DNA of 64,000 nt from Flammula alnicola (GCA_015499995.1 JADNRV010000265.1:1-64000); one strand, 5' to 3'. Positions 1 to 10,364 are shown, counted from the stretch's first letter. Program-made: numbers and translations. Notes: generated from the sequence alone by a model not told the origin.

Positions 1-640
1 TTTCGAGTGCGGCAGCTTCTGGATAGCTTTTTATGACTTCGTCTCTAAACGCTTTCCAGGCTCCGGCTTTGTACTCGTCAAATGCGCTCCATTCTGCTTC
101 AGTTTCCGCTGGGGCATATTTGCCTAGTAGCCTTATTTTCTCCTTGTCATCCGTGATCGAATGGGTAGAATAGAGATCCTCCATGCGAGATATAAATCTC
201 AGCAATTCGGACTCCTTGTCTGGATCAAACTTCGGCGCATCTCTTGTTCCTGGTGCTGGCATACCCATTTTAGTAGATCTAGTTGGTACGTTTGGCGCCT
301 GGAAAAGTTCTTGGGTAATATCTTCCTCTTCCTCTTCTGGTGGGGAGGTCGCTCTTTGGGTAGGTACAGAAGACGTCCTGGATAATATCCTGCGAGGTGC
401 GCTTTGAATATTATTTAAGGATCTGACTTTCTGGCTATAGTCCGAGCGGGTTTTCTCTTTCGAGAAAGGTTCTCTTTTCTTTGGTAACGGTAAAGGTAGG
501 GGTTCTGTTCCTGCCCTTATAGAATTATAAGTGGTGCGTGCTGCTGGTGCTTTTGATGAGGAAGCAACTGCTGACGCTGGTTTATTGGCGCTCTTGTTCC
601 CCTTATTAGGATTACTTGAGCCCTCAATTTTGTATGGTTT
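1..640 (-). CDS. Partial Gag of an LTR retrotransposon (cut by window edge)
   Basis: Reading leftwards from about 640 the frame stays open to base 1. The first Met is at 268, followed by MGMPAPGTRDAPKFDPDKES and then a helical block with ELLRFISRMEDLY, LLGKYAP, EAEWSAFDEY and AWKAFRDEV. This pattern (free acidic Asp/Glu-rich start, 'FDxD', 'RxLGKYA', 'EWxxFDxY') is that of fungal Ty3/gypsy Gag proteins, recognised from the family and not by a search. Upstream of the Met the open frame is Ser/Pro/Lys-rich, ends at a stop at 641-643 and contains no ATG, so the true N-terminus is missing, spliced or decayed. The rest of the element lies outside the window. A primer-binding site and a probable 5' LTR follow at 747-765 and about 772-2450, which fits a minus-strand element. 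Confidence 0.7.
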
Positions 641-746
641 TCACCGTTTGAACGATTCAAATCCTATACAGGTTGAAGCACGACTTTCTGTACGAATAAT
701 CGACGCCTCTTTTACCACAACCTTGTATCAAATATCTTAGAAACCC

Positions 747-765
747 CCCCTCGCGGTGGGCTCCA
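747..765 (-). other. Primer-binding site (tRNA type)
   Basis: On the minus strand this reads TGGAGCCCACCGCGAGGGG. It starts with TGG, the complement of a tRNA CCA end, and sits between Gag and the presumed 5' LTR. The same 19 bases occur at 63746-63764 next to a clear LTR end, which supports the reading. The tRNA itself cannot be named from the sequence alone. Confidence 0.7.
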
Positions 766-771
766 GATAAA

Positions 772-2450
772 GATGCTTAGTGCGGGGTGTGTGTGAACTA
801 CTAGATAATCAAGTAGTCGCTTTCAATAGACTTTGTAATGTCTATTAGAGAGATACTATCAAATCCGACTTGCTTCACTTTTAAATAACTACTTTACTAC
901 ACTCAAACACCCAAATCAATGTTTAGTTGACTTAGTTCGTCCAAGGGGAGGATAATAGTTTTATAATATCGATACCTGATAGTAGGTGTGCGATAAAAGA
1001 AGGTGTTTAACTATACAACGGCTCAGGCAAGGCCTTAGGCGCGTTTATAGCCAATGGGTCGTTTTAAGTCCAATAGACTTGTGTAAATTCTGGTCTGGTA
1101 CTCGGAAACTAGTGCTCTATGCACAAACTGCTAACTGATCTCGCTTTGTCTTGTTCTCCAATTGAGAAGATGGCTCTATGCCCTTTAACTTGTCTTTACT
1201 TGTCTCAAAAACTATACTTGTGGAAAGAGGCGCGCAGATGTCTGATCCGCCGACACTACAGTCCCTTAACAATGGCCAGAGGCGCGTAGACGCTTTGTCA
1301 CCGACACTACAGTCCAGGTCCCCAGATGTCCTTTGACAAAGGGTAGGTTTTGAACAAGTCACTTAGACAGGTTCCTTGGCTTATAACTCTCTTTACTTGT
1401 CTTGGCGAATCACTTAGACACGCGTTCTCGTCTTAACAGTTCGTTTATATCGTTACTTGGTTTCTTTTTATATTATGGGACTCTCGCTTTGAAGCTACTT
1501 GGTACTTAGAGGTGAAACACTTAAGATATAATTCTTAAGTGCTTGTATCTCGTGGGTGGTAAATTGCTTGTTTCTACGGTGTTACAGGGCTGCTTATATA
1601 CTACTGAGACGATATATTATTACATAGATGCAATGACGAGAATATAGAGATTTCATGGGCATTTGTGCGCGAGCGGCGGCCTTGTGGAGTACAGTTTCCG
1701 TGCGCGTCCGCTCAATCATGCCTTTTTGGTTGGATCGGGAGCTCAGATCGTCGTCGGCTCGGCTAACTTAAGCGCCTAAGACTTACTCCTCCTCGACCGC
1801 GTGGTATACAGGCTCGTGACCTTTCGTTTTCATTGGTATCTTGTCTTGTCATTGGCTATCGACTGACCGGAGCATAGACGCGCTTACATCTCGTCGGAGA
1901 CGCTCGGGCAATCCTCACCCGTTCTGTCCGTGATAATCCTCGTGATTAGGGTTGTAACCCTTTGTCCTCCGTACCCGATACTCTGGTACTCTCGGCGTGC
2001 ATCTGGGATCTCGCTGTGTCGAGTTATGTACCCCGGAAATCTTCCTGTACCAAGTTATTACCCGATATGGTATGTGTTCCCAATTTGGTATCCCTTTGAT
2101 CCGAGCTTTGATCGGCGTTGCTACAGGCGCGTCTATGGGCGTCTGCTTTACCCCGCTGCTCCACTGTCCTCGGTGCCTTCGGCAATGTCACGCGACCTGT
2201 CCTGTAGTGTGCCTAGATGTCCGTTCTTTAATCTAGAGACCCGCGCCCTCGCTGTATAGGCCGGATGGTTAAGATATTACTGAAAGGCGCCTATTCCGTA
2301 CACTTCATTAGATGTATTGACTGTTATCTCAATAGTTACTAATGATAATGTCTTTAATTGACCGCGCATTCCTCGTTATCTTGCATAGTTTCCTCTAGTC
2401 CTTAGTAGTCTTGTCATTGTAATGTCCGGACTTGTAACATTTAGACTACA
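772..2450 (-). repeat. Probable 5' LTR of the minus-strand retrotransposon
   Basis: This non-coding stretch lies next to the primer-binding site. On the minus strand it could run from TGTAGTCTAAATG (near 2450) to GCACTAAGCA (near 772), giving TG...CA ends, but the partner LTR is outside the window so the ends are estimates. It contains two copies of CCGACACTACAGTCC (about 1249-1263 and 1302-1316). The piece at about 905-1020 is repeated near 41515-41640, which shows the family is dispersed. The short open frames here have no domain and were not called as genes. Confidence 0.45.
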
Positions 2451-2635
2451 TTGTAAGCTTTACTAAGTGCTAAAAATAGCTCAGGTAAGGAGAATAGTAG
2501 TCCGTTCACAGCTAGCCGCTCGCGGTCTCTTCACCGCCTGGCACCATCCGCCTTGCTTTTATGGCCCGCCTTGGCCCTACCTCGCCTCTCTCCCCTGCCA
2601 TGCCTGCCTCCCTTTTGTGTCGCGCCTTTCACTGA

Positions 2636-3466
2636 CACTCGCCTCCTCTAGTTGTTCCCCGCCGCGTGGAACAAGCCTTCGCCCAGTTTGAGTACATACC
2701 CTACACTGCCCTTTCCAAGGCGGCTAGGTCCAGGTCGCTGAACGGTGACGAGGACCTTATCATAGCCAACGGCTCTCTGGTTGCAAAGGGCCTGGACAGG
2801 ACAGGTGAAGCGGACATCTCCATCCTGGAATGGATGAATGCGGCATCCATCGCTGTCAAGCGCACCCGTGTCCATCACGGTGATGCTCACGCGGACGCGT
2901 TGGAAGCCCACCACCATGTTGTGGAACAACTCGGCACCTCGCTGTCCTGGTCCGTGGCTGTTCTGTACGACATGCAGCAGTGTGCGGCTTCAGCCAGCGA
3001 GCACACGCATGACTTGTCCACCCTGGATGAGAGGGCGCTGGCCCTAGCCACCTCCAAGGTCAGCCTAGCTGCGCTGCAGTACACCGCCGCCTCCCACACA
3101 TCATCTGCATCCACCTCGAAGCGACCCATGCCTTTCCAGGCCCAGTCCGAGCGCCCGTCGAAGCGCTCTTTCACCGCACCCTCTTCTTCCCCCATGGGTG
3201 GCCAACCACGTTGCTTTCGGTGTGGCGAGAGTGGGCATCTCCCCAAGGATTGCGCCGCAACCTCCACTAAGACCGGGCGCGCTCCTGCAGCTCTCTCCAC
3301 GGACCCCAGGTCACCTAACGGCCTCACGGCCCCTGGCGGCAGCATGTACTGTTTCCGCTTCGCCGCCACCTCTTGCGCCTGCGGCGTCACCTGCAACTAC
3401 CACCACGGGTGCTCCATCTGTGGTGACAGGGGCCATGGTGCCTGCCTCTGCCCCGCCACCCTCTGA
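2636..3466 (+). CDS. Gag-like ORF of the DIRS-like element, zinc knuckle
   Basis: The frame is open from 2636 (stop at 2633-2635) and has no ATG at its start, so it is 5'-truncated. The first two thirds are helical and polar (e.g. ALATSKVSLAALQYTAASHT). Near the C-terminus is a CCHC zinc knuckle, CFRCGESGHLPKDC (about 3211-3252), followed by a second Cys/His-rich stretch with CACGVTCNYHHGCSICGD. Zinc knuckles of this type bind retroelement RNA. The ORF ends just before the reverse-transcriptase block, which continues in another frame. Confidence 0.65.
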   Translation, partial: HSPPLVVPRRVEQAFAQFEYIPYTALSKAARSRSLNGDEDLIIANGSLVAKGLDRTGEADISILEWMNAASIAVKRTRVHHGDAHADALEAHHHVVEQLGTSLSWSVAVLYDMQQCAASASEHTHDLSTLDERALALATSKVSLAALQYTAASHTSSASTSKRPMPFQAQSERPSKRSFTAPSSSPMGGQPRCFRCGESGHLPKDCAATSTKTGRAPAALSTDPRSPNGLTAPGGSMYCFRFAATSCACGVTCNYHHGCSICGDRGHGACLCPATL

Positions 3467-3768
3467 CCCCAGAGGTGTCACCACTCCTCTGATCCCTGGG
3501 CAGATTGAGGAGCTCCTGCGGGCTCTCGGCATCCTCGAGACCTGGCAACACATTGTCGCTGGCCTCCGCACTGGCTTTAGCATAGGGATCAGCCAACCCC
3601 TGCTGCGCAGCCGCTTATTTCGAAAATCATGCTTCCTCCAACCTAGACCCCTCCTTCATAGACTCATATATCGCTACCGAGTGTGCAGCGGGGAGATACT
3701 CTGCCCCCTACACACCATCTGCCCTCGAAGCTTCAATTGGCCCATTTGCAACATCCCCTCTGGGGCTG

Positions 3769-5235
3769 GTGTCCAAGCCAAACTCCTCGAAGCTGCGGAT
3801 GATCCAGGACCTGTCATATCCCCGCCACGACCCATTTCTCCCCTCTGTAAACTCCTTCATCAACTCCGACGAATTTCCAACAGCCTGGGGCACCTTCACC
3901 TCCACTTCCGACCTCATCCTTTCTCTTCCGCCAGGCTGCAGGGCTGCCACCTTCAACATCTCGGCTGCCTACCGCATCACTCCAGTCCGACCAGACCAGC
4001 AGAATTACACCTGCGTGTACTGGAAGGGCCTGATATATGTCGACCGGGCAGCCTGCTTTGGGCTGGCCTCCAGCGCGGGCATCTTTGGGGCCATTGCCGA
4101 CATGTTGGTGGCCATTTACCAGGCATCAGGCTACCGCGCCATCACCAAGTGGGTGGACGACTTCTTTGTAGTCGCCTATCCATCAGACACCTGGACCGAG
4201 GAGGATTTTATTTCGCTTACTGGCAGGCTGGGCGTCCCTTGGAGCCTCGAGAAGACACGTTGGCTGGCCGTGGTGCAGCGCTTCACGGGTTTCGACTGGG
4301 ACCTGGATCGGCGTGTGGTCTCGCTTCCTGCAGAGAAGCTTGCAGCTACAGTGGCACTCCTCAAGGAGTGGGCAGCACCCAATGCTCGCTTCACACCCAG
4401 AGAGGCCGCTTCCCTGCATGGGAAACTGGTACACATTTCCTCCATCTTTCATTGCATCCGCCCTTTCCTGTGCTCCGTCTCATACTTTGCATCGACTTTG
4501 CTCGCCCATTACTCCCACCATTCCCAGCGCGCGCCGAACAGCGACTTGCTTGCTGACCTCTCCTGGATCCACTTCATCCTCGAGTCTGCGCCCAATTTTC
4601 TTCCGCTGCGCCCCTCAGACCCCATCGACCTCGACTGGTGGGGCGATGCGAGCTCCTCCTTTGGCATTGGCATTGTCATCCAAGGCCATTGGGCTGTGTG
4701 GAAGTATGCCCCAGGATTCGAGGTGGGTCCACACCAGGCATTCGACATTGGCTGGGCGGAGGCTGTGGCAGTAGAGCTTGCCCTACGTGTGGCCTTCCAC
4801 TACCGCATCATCGAGAGCATCGATCATGCTGGCTCATCCTTCCTAGTCCGCTCAGACAACCAAGGAGTGGTCGCCATGGTGAACAAAGGCAGGTCCAGGA
4901 GCAGAAATACCAACCACATCTTGAAAGAGATATACAAGCTTCTGGCCAAGAACCAGCTTTCCCTTTGCTCAGAGTACATTGCGAGCCGCGACAACGTCAC
5001 CGACGCCTTATCCAGGGGTGACATCCCCGCCTTCCTCCATGCTTTCCCCGTGCTACCATCCAAGCACATATCCCACTTCCGCAGCATTTGGTGGGCAAGT
5101 TGGTATCATTGTGAGACCCGCATTTGCTTCGCGGGTTGTACCCAGCAACTCAGAGCCCGGAGTTTATCACATCGAGCATGTCTCTGGTCTTCAGCCCCTT
5201 CCAAGTCCTCTCTGCCCCAAATGCCCCTCCATTGA
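3769..5235 (+). CDS. Reverse transcriptase / RNase H of the DIRS-like element
   Basis: This encodes the core of a reverse transcriptase followed by an RNase H-like domain. Visible RT motifs are RMIQDLSYP (fingers), FNISAAYRITPV (motif A region, with the Asp replaced by Asn-Ile-Ser), CFGLASSAGIFG (motif B) and KWVDDFFVV (motif C, VDD catalytic pair). The C-terminal part has DLDWWGDASSSFGIG, a helix EAVAVELALRVA, and SDNQGVVAMVNKGRSR with DNVTDALSRG, which fit an RNase H fold of the DIRS/hepadna-like type. The ATG at 3769 is internal. Upstream residues such as EASIGPFATSP lie in the same frame, but further upstream the frame is broken near 3610. It carries no long introns and is flanked directly by the recombinase block. 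Confidence 0.75.
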   Translation: MSKPNSSKLRMIQDLSYPRHDPFLPSVNSFINSDEFPTAWGTFTSTSDLILSLPPGCRAATFNISAAYRITPVRPDQQNYTCVYWKGLIYVDRAACFGLASSAGIFGAIADMLVAIYQASGYRAITKWVDDFFVVAYPSDTWTEEDFISLTGRLGVPWSLEKTRWLAVVQRFTGFDWDLDRRVVSLPAEKLAATVALLKEWAAPNARFTPREAASLHGKLVHISSIFHCIRPFLCSVSYFASTLLAHYSHHSQRAPNSDLLADLSWIHFILESAPNFLPLRPSDPIDLDWWGDASSSFGIGIVIQGHWAVWKYAPGFEVGPHQAFDIGWAEAVAVELALRVAFHYRIIESIDHAGSSFLVRSDNQGVVAMVNKGRSRSRNTNHILKEIYKLLAKNQLSLCSEYIASRDNVTDALSRGDIPAFLHAFPVLPSKHISHFRSIWWASWYHCETRICFAGCTQQLRARSLSHRACLWSSAPSKSSLPQMPLH

Positions 5236-5301
5236 GCGCATCTTCCTCTGGAAAGGGGTGAATACACCCCCTTCCCCTGTGATCGACAACCCACTACTAT
5301 G

Positions 5302-5899
5302 ACACCTTGCCCGCCTTGCTATCCTGGCATCACTCAAGGACCCCACCAGCTACGGCTCTGGCCTCCACAAATTTCACATCTTCTGTGACGTGTTTTCTAT
5401 TCCCGAGACCGCCCGACTGCCTGCTAGCACCGAGCTCATTTACAGCTTCCTGCTATGGGCTGTGTCTGACCCTGACCCCGACGATCCTATCTACCAGGAT
5501 GGCACTATTTTCGAGAGTGTGTCCATTGCGACTGCACGCAAGTACATGTCAGCCATCCGTGCATGGCACATTGCGCAGGACTGGCCTCCGCCACTCTCCG
5601 AGGCCAGCAATGCCATCATCCTGGCTGAGATCCGTGGGATGGAGAACATCCAGGCTGCCAATGGCCAGCGCCGCTGCCCACCCCGTCCACCCATCACAAT
5701 TGTTATGATGTACACACTGCGCGCTGTCCTCAATCTGGCCGACCCCTTTGATGCCTGCCTGTGGGCGCAGTGCACGTGCATGTTCTTTGGGCTCATGCGC
5801 TTTGGCGAGGTCTTACAAGGACTCGTTAATGGTGCACGTATGGTCACCAAAATTGGCAGTGGTATTTCAAGAATTCGAGGCTCGAGCGCCGGGCGCTGA
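5302..5899 (+). CDS. Tyrosine recombinase fragment of the DIRS-like element
   Basis: The frame opens after a stop at 5299-5301 and reads an N-terminal helical DNA-binding part (SLKDPTSYGSGLHKFHIFCD, ELIYSFLLWAV, SIATARKYMSAIRAWH). It then reads CTCMFFGLMRFGEVL, where the Arg of MRFGE matches the first catalytic arginine of tyrosine recombinases. The remaining catalytic residues (second Arg, His, Tyr) are absent because homology stops near 5830 and the frame runs into a dispersed repeat. It would have integrated the circular cDNA of the element. It is non-functional as it stands. Confidence 0.65.
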
Positions 5900-6736
5900 G
5901 TAGTACAAGGAGTAGATGTGTGTCGTGAACATTTACGCCAACACAGGCTGTCCAAGGTTCATGCACATGCATAATGCATTAATGTGTGGTGGCAGGGCGC
6001 AGGCAGCCCTAACCCCATCATCGGGTTAGCCACTGGCATCTCCTCCTTTGCTTTTTTATCTTTCTGCTTCTCCCCTTCTTGATCTCCCCTTCTTGAAAGT
6101 CGCCACAGCCCTCATTAATACCCACAGACCGTTTGCCATGGTACTCAGTGGTACACCAAGGCATTAGCTGTTCGCAGTCTTACGCGTTCTGGTTGGGATT
6201 CTGAGGGACGGATAGTCGAAAGAGGCGATAATGGAACCACAATGAGAAGAGGAAGTGACATCATGGAACATAGGGTGTCATTTATTCGACGATCAACTGA
6301 ACCATCTTGTGCCGTAACCGCCCCGCCCCGCCAACAGGCGGGTTCAAATGTGCCAAATGCAAACATTCAGAACTTCAATGCGTCCAACGGTCAGTTTATT
6401 TTCGTGTCCACGGCTCGAGACATTTATCCGATAACCCCGTTAGGTCTGAAATGGCGCGGTGCCAGTCTCATGCCAAATCTCGTCATGCAGAGACATTGAC
6501 TTGGGCATCTAAAATTATATTCTTCCAAAGATCACCACGAGGCGAAGGTGATTGGCCGATGTCATTACCAATATGTGCAGCCACCAAGCCCACACCTCGC
6601 CCACGACATTCTTTCCCTCCCCTTCAACCTCCTATCACCATATTGCACGAAGGCGCCCTGATGCCTCTCGAAGGTCAGGATATCCCACTGCATCATCTGT
6701 CCAACTGCTAGCACACTGACCTCCATGTTACGCCAG
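5870..6736. repeat. Mosaic of dispersed duplicated segments, no gene
   Basis: 5880-5980 resembles 20345-20460 (shared GAACATTTACRCCAAYRCAR and CTGTCCAAGGTTCA). 6350-6620 resembles 38520-38790 (shared ATTCAGAACTTCAA, TTTATTTTCGTGTCCAC and TTGACTTGGGC). It joins directly to the second exon of NACHT gene A, so it replaces that gene's first exon and promoter. Short open frames inside have no domain. Confidence 0.6.
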
Positions 6737-8146
6737 GCATAGATCTTCTCAAATCCAAGGTAGTCCCAGGAGCATTCCATACCGCCGATGAAAACTATGA
6801 TGCTCCCAAATGTCATCCGAACACCCGAGTCGCCATCCTGGACGAAATAATGGCATGGCTTGATGATACCAACGACACTCGTCGTGCGATGTGGATGCGC
6901 GGTGCTGCTGGAGCTGGCAAGTCAGCGATAGCACGGACGATAGCACAGATGTGTGAGAAGCAAGGTCGAATATCTTCGACTTTCTTCTTTTCAAGGACGT
7001 CGGGTGACACCAGGCGAAGTGACCAGAAACACCTAGTGGCAACTCTCGCATATCAGATGATGGAACATATTCCATACACTCGAAACGAAATTTCCACGGC
7101 AATGCACAACAACGAGTTCATTTTCGATTTAGCACTAGACGTGCAGATCGACAGACTCATCGTGGCTCCCCTTTGTCACCTCTCCGAATTATCTTCAGCA
7201 CCAACTCTTCCGAAGATCATTATCATCAATGGTCTGGATGAGTGTCGCAGCAAGGACGCACAGAATGCCATTGTGAACGCGTTCGTAGCAGCCATCGCAC
7301 GGATGAACCACAATTTCCCACATAAGCTGTTCATTGTGAGTCGGCCTGAACAGAATATCCAGTCTGCTTTTGGCGATCGCGACTTTGCTCCCTTCCTCTG
7401 GCAACTACCCCTGGACAAGTCTTGGAAGCCCGATGACGATATTAGAAGTTTCCTTGTCGACAATTTGGCAAAAATTAGGGAGACACATCTTCTCCGGAAT
7501 ATCATTCCCGAAGATTGGCCACCCATTGATGATATCGAGAAACTCATCGAGAAGTCGTCCGGCCAATTTATCTATGCGGCTACAGTCAGCAAGTACATCA
7601 CATCGCCTCAGCTGCATCCTGTCACGAGCTTGCGAATTATTGTCGAGCTCGTCAAGGATCCCAAAAATCGACCGTATGCAGAACTAGATGCACTATACAC
7701 CCACATTTTCGCCAGTGCCGAGGATCCCGATCTTGTTCTCCAAATCCTCCGTATCCATTTTATGGAGTCGATGGCACCCCGGGTCAGCTTGCCACCTCAC
7801 GAGATTCGCTTCATGAAGGAGTTCCTTGGTTTAGGCGAGGGCGATATTGAACTTGCTTTAAGTGGTCTTTCGTCAGTCATAAAAATCAAATCGTCACCGA
7901 CCTTGACTTGGATCAAGTTCATTCATGCTTCTCTTCCGGACTTCTTGATGGATGAGAGCCGTGCAGGAAAGTTTTACGCAAGGGGGTTCTGGAACCAGAA
8001 TGCTGGACTGGGGGTCGGTTAGTTAGTCCAGCCATAGGCTGCCCAAAAAAAATTTTAGAGCCCTCTACAAGTGCCCTGAAATTTGCGATTTTGGGTGGTG
8101 CAAAGGTGTCTTATCACTTTTATCACTCTCTACACTGATAATCTCA

Positions 8147-8292
8147 TCTATACTATAAATTGAAGAGGGACTTTCTCACATGACAGACAAAGACCTGTCA
8201 CAATTGATCACAGACAAACAAGTCACATCTCTCTGCCGTTCGACATCTAGGCCAACGGCACGCCCGTGCAAAGCACGGGTCAGACGGCTCAT
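8147..8292 (+). mobile_element. Short Helitron-like fragment inside the hAT-like element
   Basis: It begins TCTATACTATAAATTG after an A, a common Helitron 5' form. It ends with a strong hairpin CCCGTGCAAAGCACGGG (about 8263-8279) a dozen bases before CTCATT. Helitrons end in a hairpin followed by CTRR; here the last four are CTCA, so the end is imperfect. No coding capacity. Confidence 0.4.
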
Positions 8293-8634
8293 TAAAATAG
8301 GCTGTTAGTGCATGTAGAATGAGAATAGAACAAACAATCATTAGTTTGTGGCAGTTGCCAGATGACTAAGCCAGTCCATCTGTTCACGATTTCCGTAAAC
8401 TGCAAGTGTTCAGACCTTTTACAAAACACGGTGGGTTTATTTCAAAGTCAAAAAATCAGATTTCATTACAACATTGTATTAATACATCTGTAGTATTATC
8501 TAGAACATATCAACCTCGAGAAAATCCCTCAGAAATGGGTTTGCGAGACGTGCGAGGGATCTTCATGTGGGAAAGCACATGCACTGGTGATGTCATATTA
8601 CCATATCAGGATGTGTGCCTGATTACATAGTTAG

Positions 8635-9150
8635 TGTTACGGTCGTAGCGAAGTGTTACTAAAGATAGATGTGATCTATATTTAGTGAAAGACTACACGA
8701 CCGTGAAGTCAAGTTTCAGTATACGTTCAGAATGCCGCTAGCGGTATTGTCTGAAGTAGAGCTTAGAGGTTTCAAGGTCCAGAGTAATCAGGTAGGATTC
8801 TCAAGATCAAGCTAGAGAAGCTAACTACTACAAGTGTCTGGTTTTATAGTACTTTAGGCATAGGGCATCGTTCCGAACGAGGAACGATGGCAGGAAGAGA
8901 GAAGCATTGTTCCAAAAGGGGAACAATGGCGGAGAAGAATAGAATGTATCCGAGCAGACGATATAAGTACAATAGAGACCGTATTGGGAACAATGGAGGA
9001 AGTATACATTGTTAGAGGAGTAACAATGTGGAAGAAAAGGAATGTCCGTTTAAGGGAACCAAGGCCGTAGTAATGTGAGGACTACGTAGAGAAGGTTCGA
9101 GAATATCAAGGAAGGTACGAGTGGTGAAATGAAAATGGATGGTCGTAACA
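8635..9150 (-). repeat. 3' LTR of the gypsy element
   Basis: 516 bp, TGTTACGGTC...GGTCGTAACA. On the sense (minus) strand a TATA box TATAAAA lies at 8848-8842 and the inferred transcript start AGCTTGATCTT begins at 8813. That gives U3 of about 337 nt and R+U5 of 179 nt. Upstream of the TATA box are three perfect 9-bp stem/6-nt loop inverted repeats at 8866-8889, 8905-8928 and 9006-9029, which are candidate binding sites in the U3 promoter. Confidence 0.95.
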
Positions 9151-9208
9151 TTACCCCCGTTCTAGGTAACGACGCCTCGTCGTTGAGATCCCCATCCGCG
9201 TCCTGTAG

Positions 9209-10063
9209 TCAATGTCCGTAGGGCTCTTCTGTCGTGTTTGCAATTCCTTCTGGGTCCATGTCGTCCTCGTATCCATCTAGTGTCGGTGATGCCCGACTAT
9301 CGTAATCTGAATGTGGTCGAACAGGTTGGCGGCCCGGACAGTCTCTGAGATAATGGTGCGGCTGTAGTCGTCCGCAACCGGAACAGAGGTAAGTAGGGCA
9401 CGAAAGTGCCCAGTGGCCATGCTGCCCGCAGTTATTACATTCGTTTCATTGGCTTCGGTCGTAGGCGGAGGTCGATGCTCTCGGTGGGCCGGTCGAGGTC
9501 AAGCTCGATGCTGTCGGCGGTGGTGTGGCTGTGGGGAAGGAGTATACGGGGGGAGTTCGCCTTCCTCTTCTGGGATCGACGGGAGTCTGTCTTCGAGTCG
9601 TTTGAGGATATCTCGGAGGTGCGTGAACGGGTATTGGGGATGGGGACGCTCCGTCGAGCTCAATGGGGTTGTCGAAGGACGATCCGGGTGACTGTCGTGT
9701 GGTTCTGTGAGTAGTTCGGGGGCGCGAAGTGGGTGCAAACATTCTGCTTGCCGATCTGGCGCGGTGCCGGTGGTATTCGGTACGGGTTTCCTGGGTTCTA
9801 CGTTCGAGATCGCCTTGCATGGCGAAATGAAAAAGGTTGGATTGGGTCGTTTGGAGGACGCGTACATCCTCCTCTAATCGTCGTATGGTTCGTTGGACTT
9901 CATGGAACGTGTCGAGCATGGCACGTTCGATGCTCCGCCCTTCATGGGCCCGCATGATGGAGGCATAGTATAGGTCGTTTTCCATGAGGTCGATGAACTC
10001 GTGTTGAGTCAGAGGAGGGAGGGCGTCAGAGGTAAAATTCGTAGTGTTCGAGTTGGTTGCCAT
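9209..10063 (-). CDS. Third ORF of the gypsy element: coiled region plus double zinc knuckle, one in-frame TGA
   Basis: The first ATG is at 10063 (MATNSNTTNF). The protein has a helical part with SIERAMLDTFHEVQRTIRRL, then a long Ser/Thr/Pro/Arg-rich linker. At 9443-9445 the frame meets TGA (SQ*NE). It then continues with two Cys/His knuckles, CNNCGQHGHWALSC and CSGCGRLQPHHYLRDC, and an acidic tail to the stop at 9209-9211. It lies downstream of pol and is separate from the canonical gag, so it may be a second nucleic-acid-binding protein of the element. The TGA could be a CGA-to-TGA mutation or a readthrough site, and the sequence cannot decide. It overlaps another ORF (10026-10364) in a different frame. 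Confidence 0.55.
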
Positions 10064-10364
10064 TGTCGTCGTGTCGTAAGTGGTAGGGGATCGTCTTGAA
10101 GGTGGCAATCCAGAATGTTCTTGTTGGAGAGATGAGGACTTTTTTCAAGTCTTTATACTTGAGAAGGTTGGCGAAGGGGAGGAGATAACCGGTGGAGACT
10201 CGTTCACATTCGATTTGGGAGACGGAGCTTTTTCGAAGCAGCGTCGAGTCGAGAAGAATGAGCTTACATTCTTCTTCCTTCTTCCAATCCCCCTTTCCTT
10301 TTGCCTCTTCCAGTTCCTCTTCTTTTCTTATCACCCAATCATTCATTCGTTCTGGCGACATCAT
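10026..10364 (-). CDS. Small charged ORF between pol and the zinc-knuckle ORF of the gypsy element
   Basis: The frame is open from just after the pol stop (residues such as RPIILDREQGILFTGIPDLD precede the first ATG at 10364). It then reads MMSPERMNDW, a Lys/Glu-rich helix with RKEEELEEAKGKG, and LLPFANLLKYKDLKK. It ends at 10026, overlapping the start of the next ORF by about 40 bases in another frame. The protein-like composition and the overlap suggest the two may once have formed a single product through a frameshift or a short intron. No domain recognised. Confidence 0.4.
   Translation of the reverse strand: MMSPERMNDWVIRKEEELEEAKGKGDWKKEEECKLILLDSTLLRKSSVSQIECERVSTGYLLPFANLLKYKDLKKVLISPTRTFWIATFKTIPYHLRHDDNGNQLEHYEFYL

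Larger units (their letters stand above)
2634..5870 (+). mobile_element. DIRS-like (tyrosine recombinase) retroelement, truncated at both ends
   Basis: Three coding blocks follow in the order zinc-knuckle Gag-like, reverse transcriptase/RNase H-like, tyrosine recombinase. There is no integrase or protease, and no LTR is visible. That order is characteristic of the DIRS/PAT group of YR-retrotransposons. The GC-rich coding differs from the AT-rich flanks. The N-terminus of the first ORF is missing, a frameshift lies near 3610, and the recombinase stops soon after its first catalytic arginine region, where the sequence passes into a dispersed repeat (from about 5850). The element is therefore dead, and no split terminal repeats were found. 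Confidence 0.7.

Noticed and set aside
1930..2259. 109-codon plus-strand frame inside the first LTR
   Set aside because: No ATG-based start with support, no domain, and it lies in LTR sequence.
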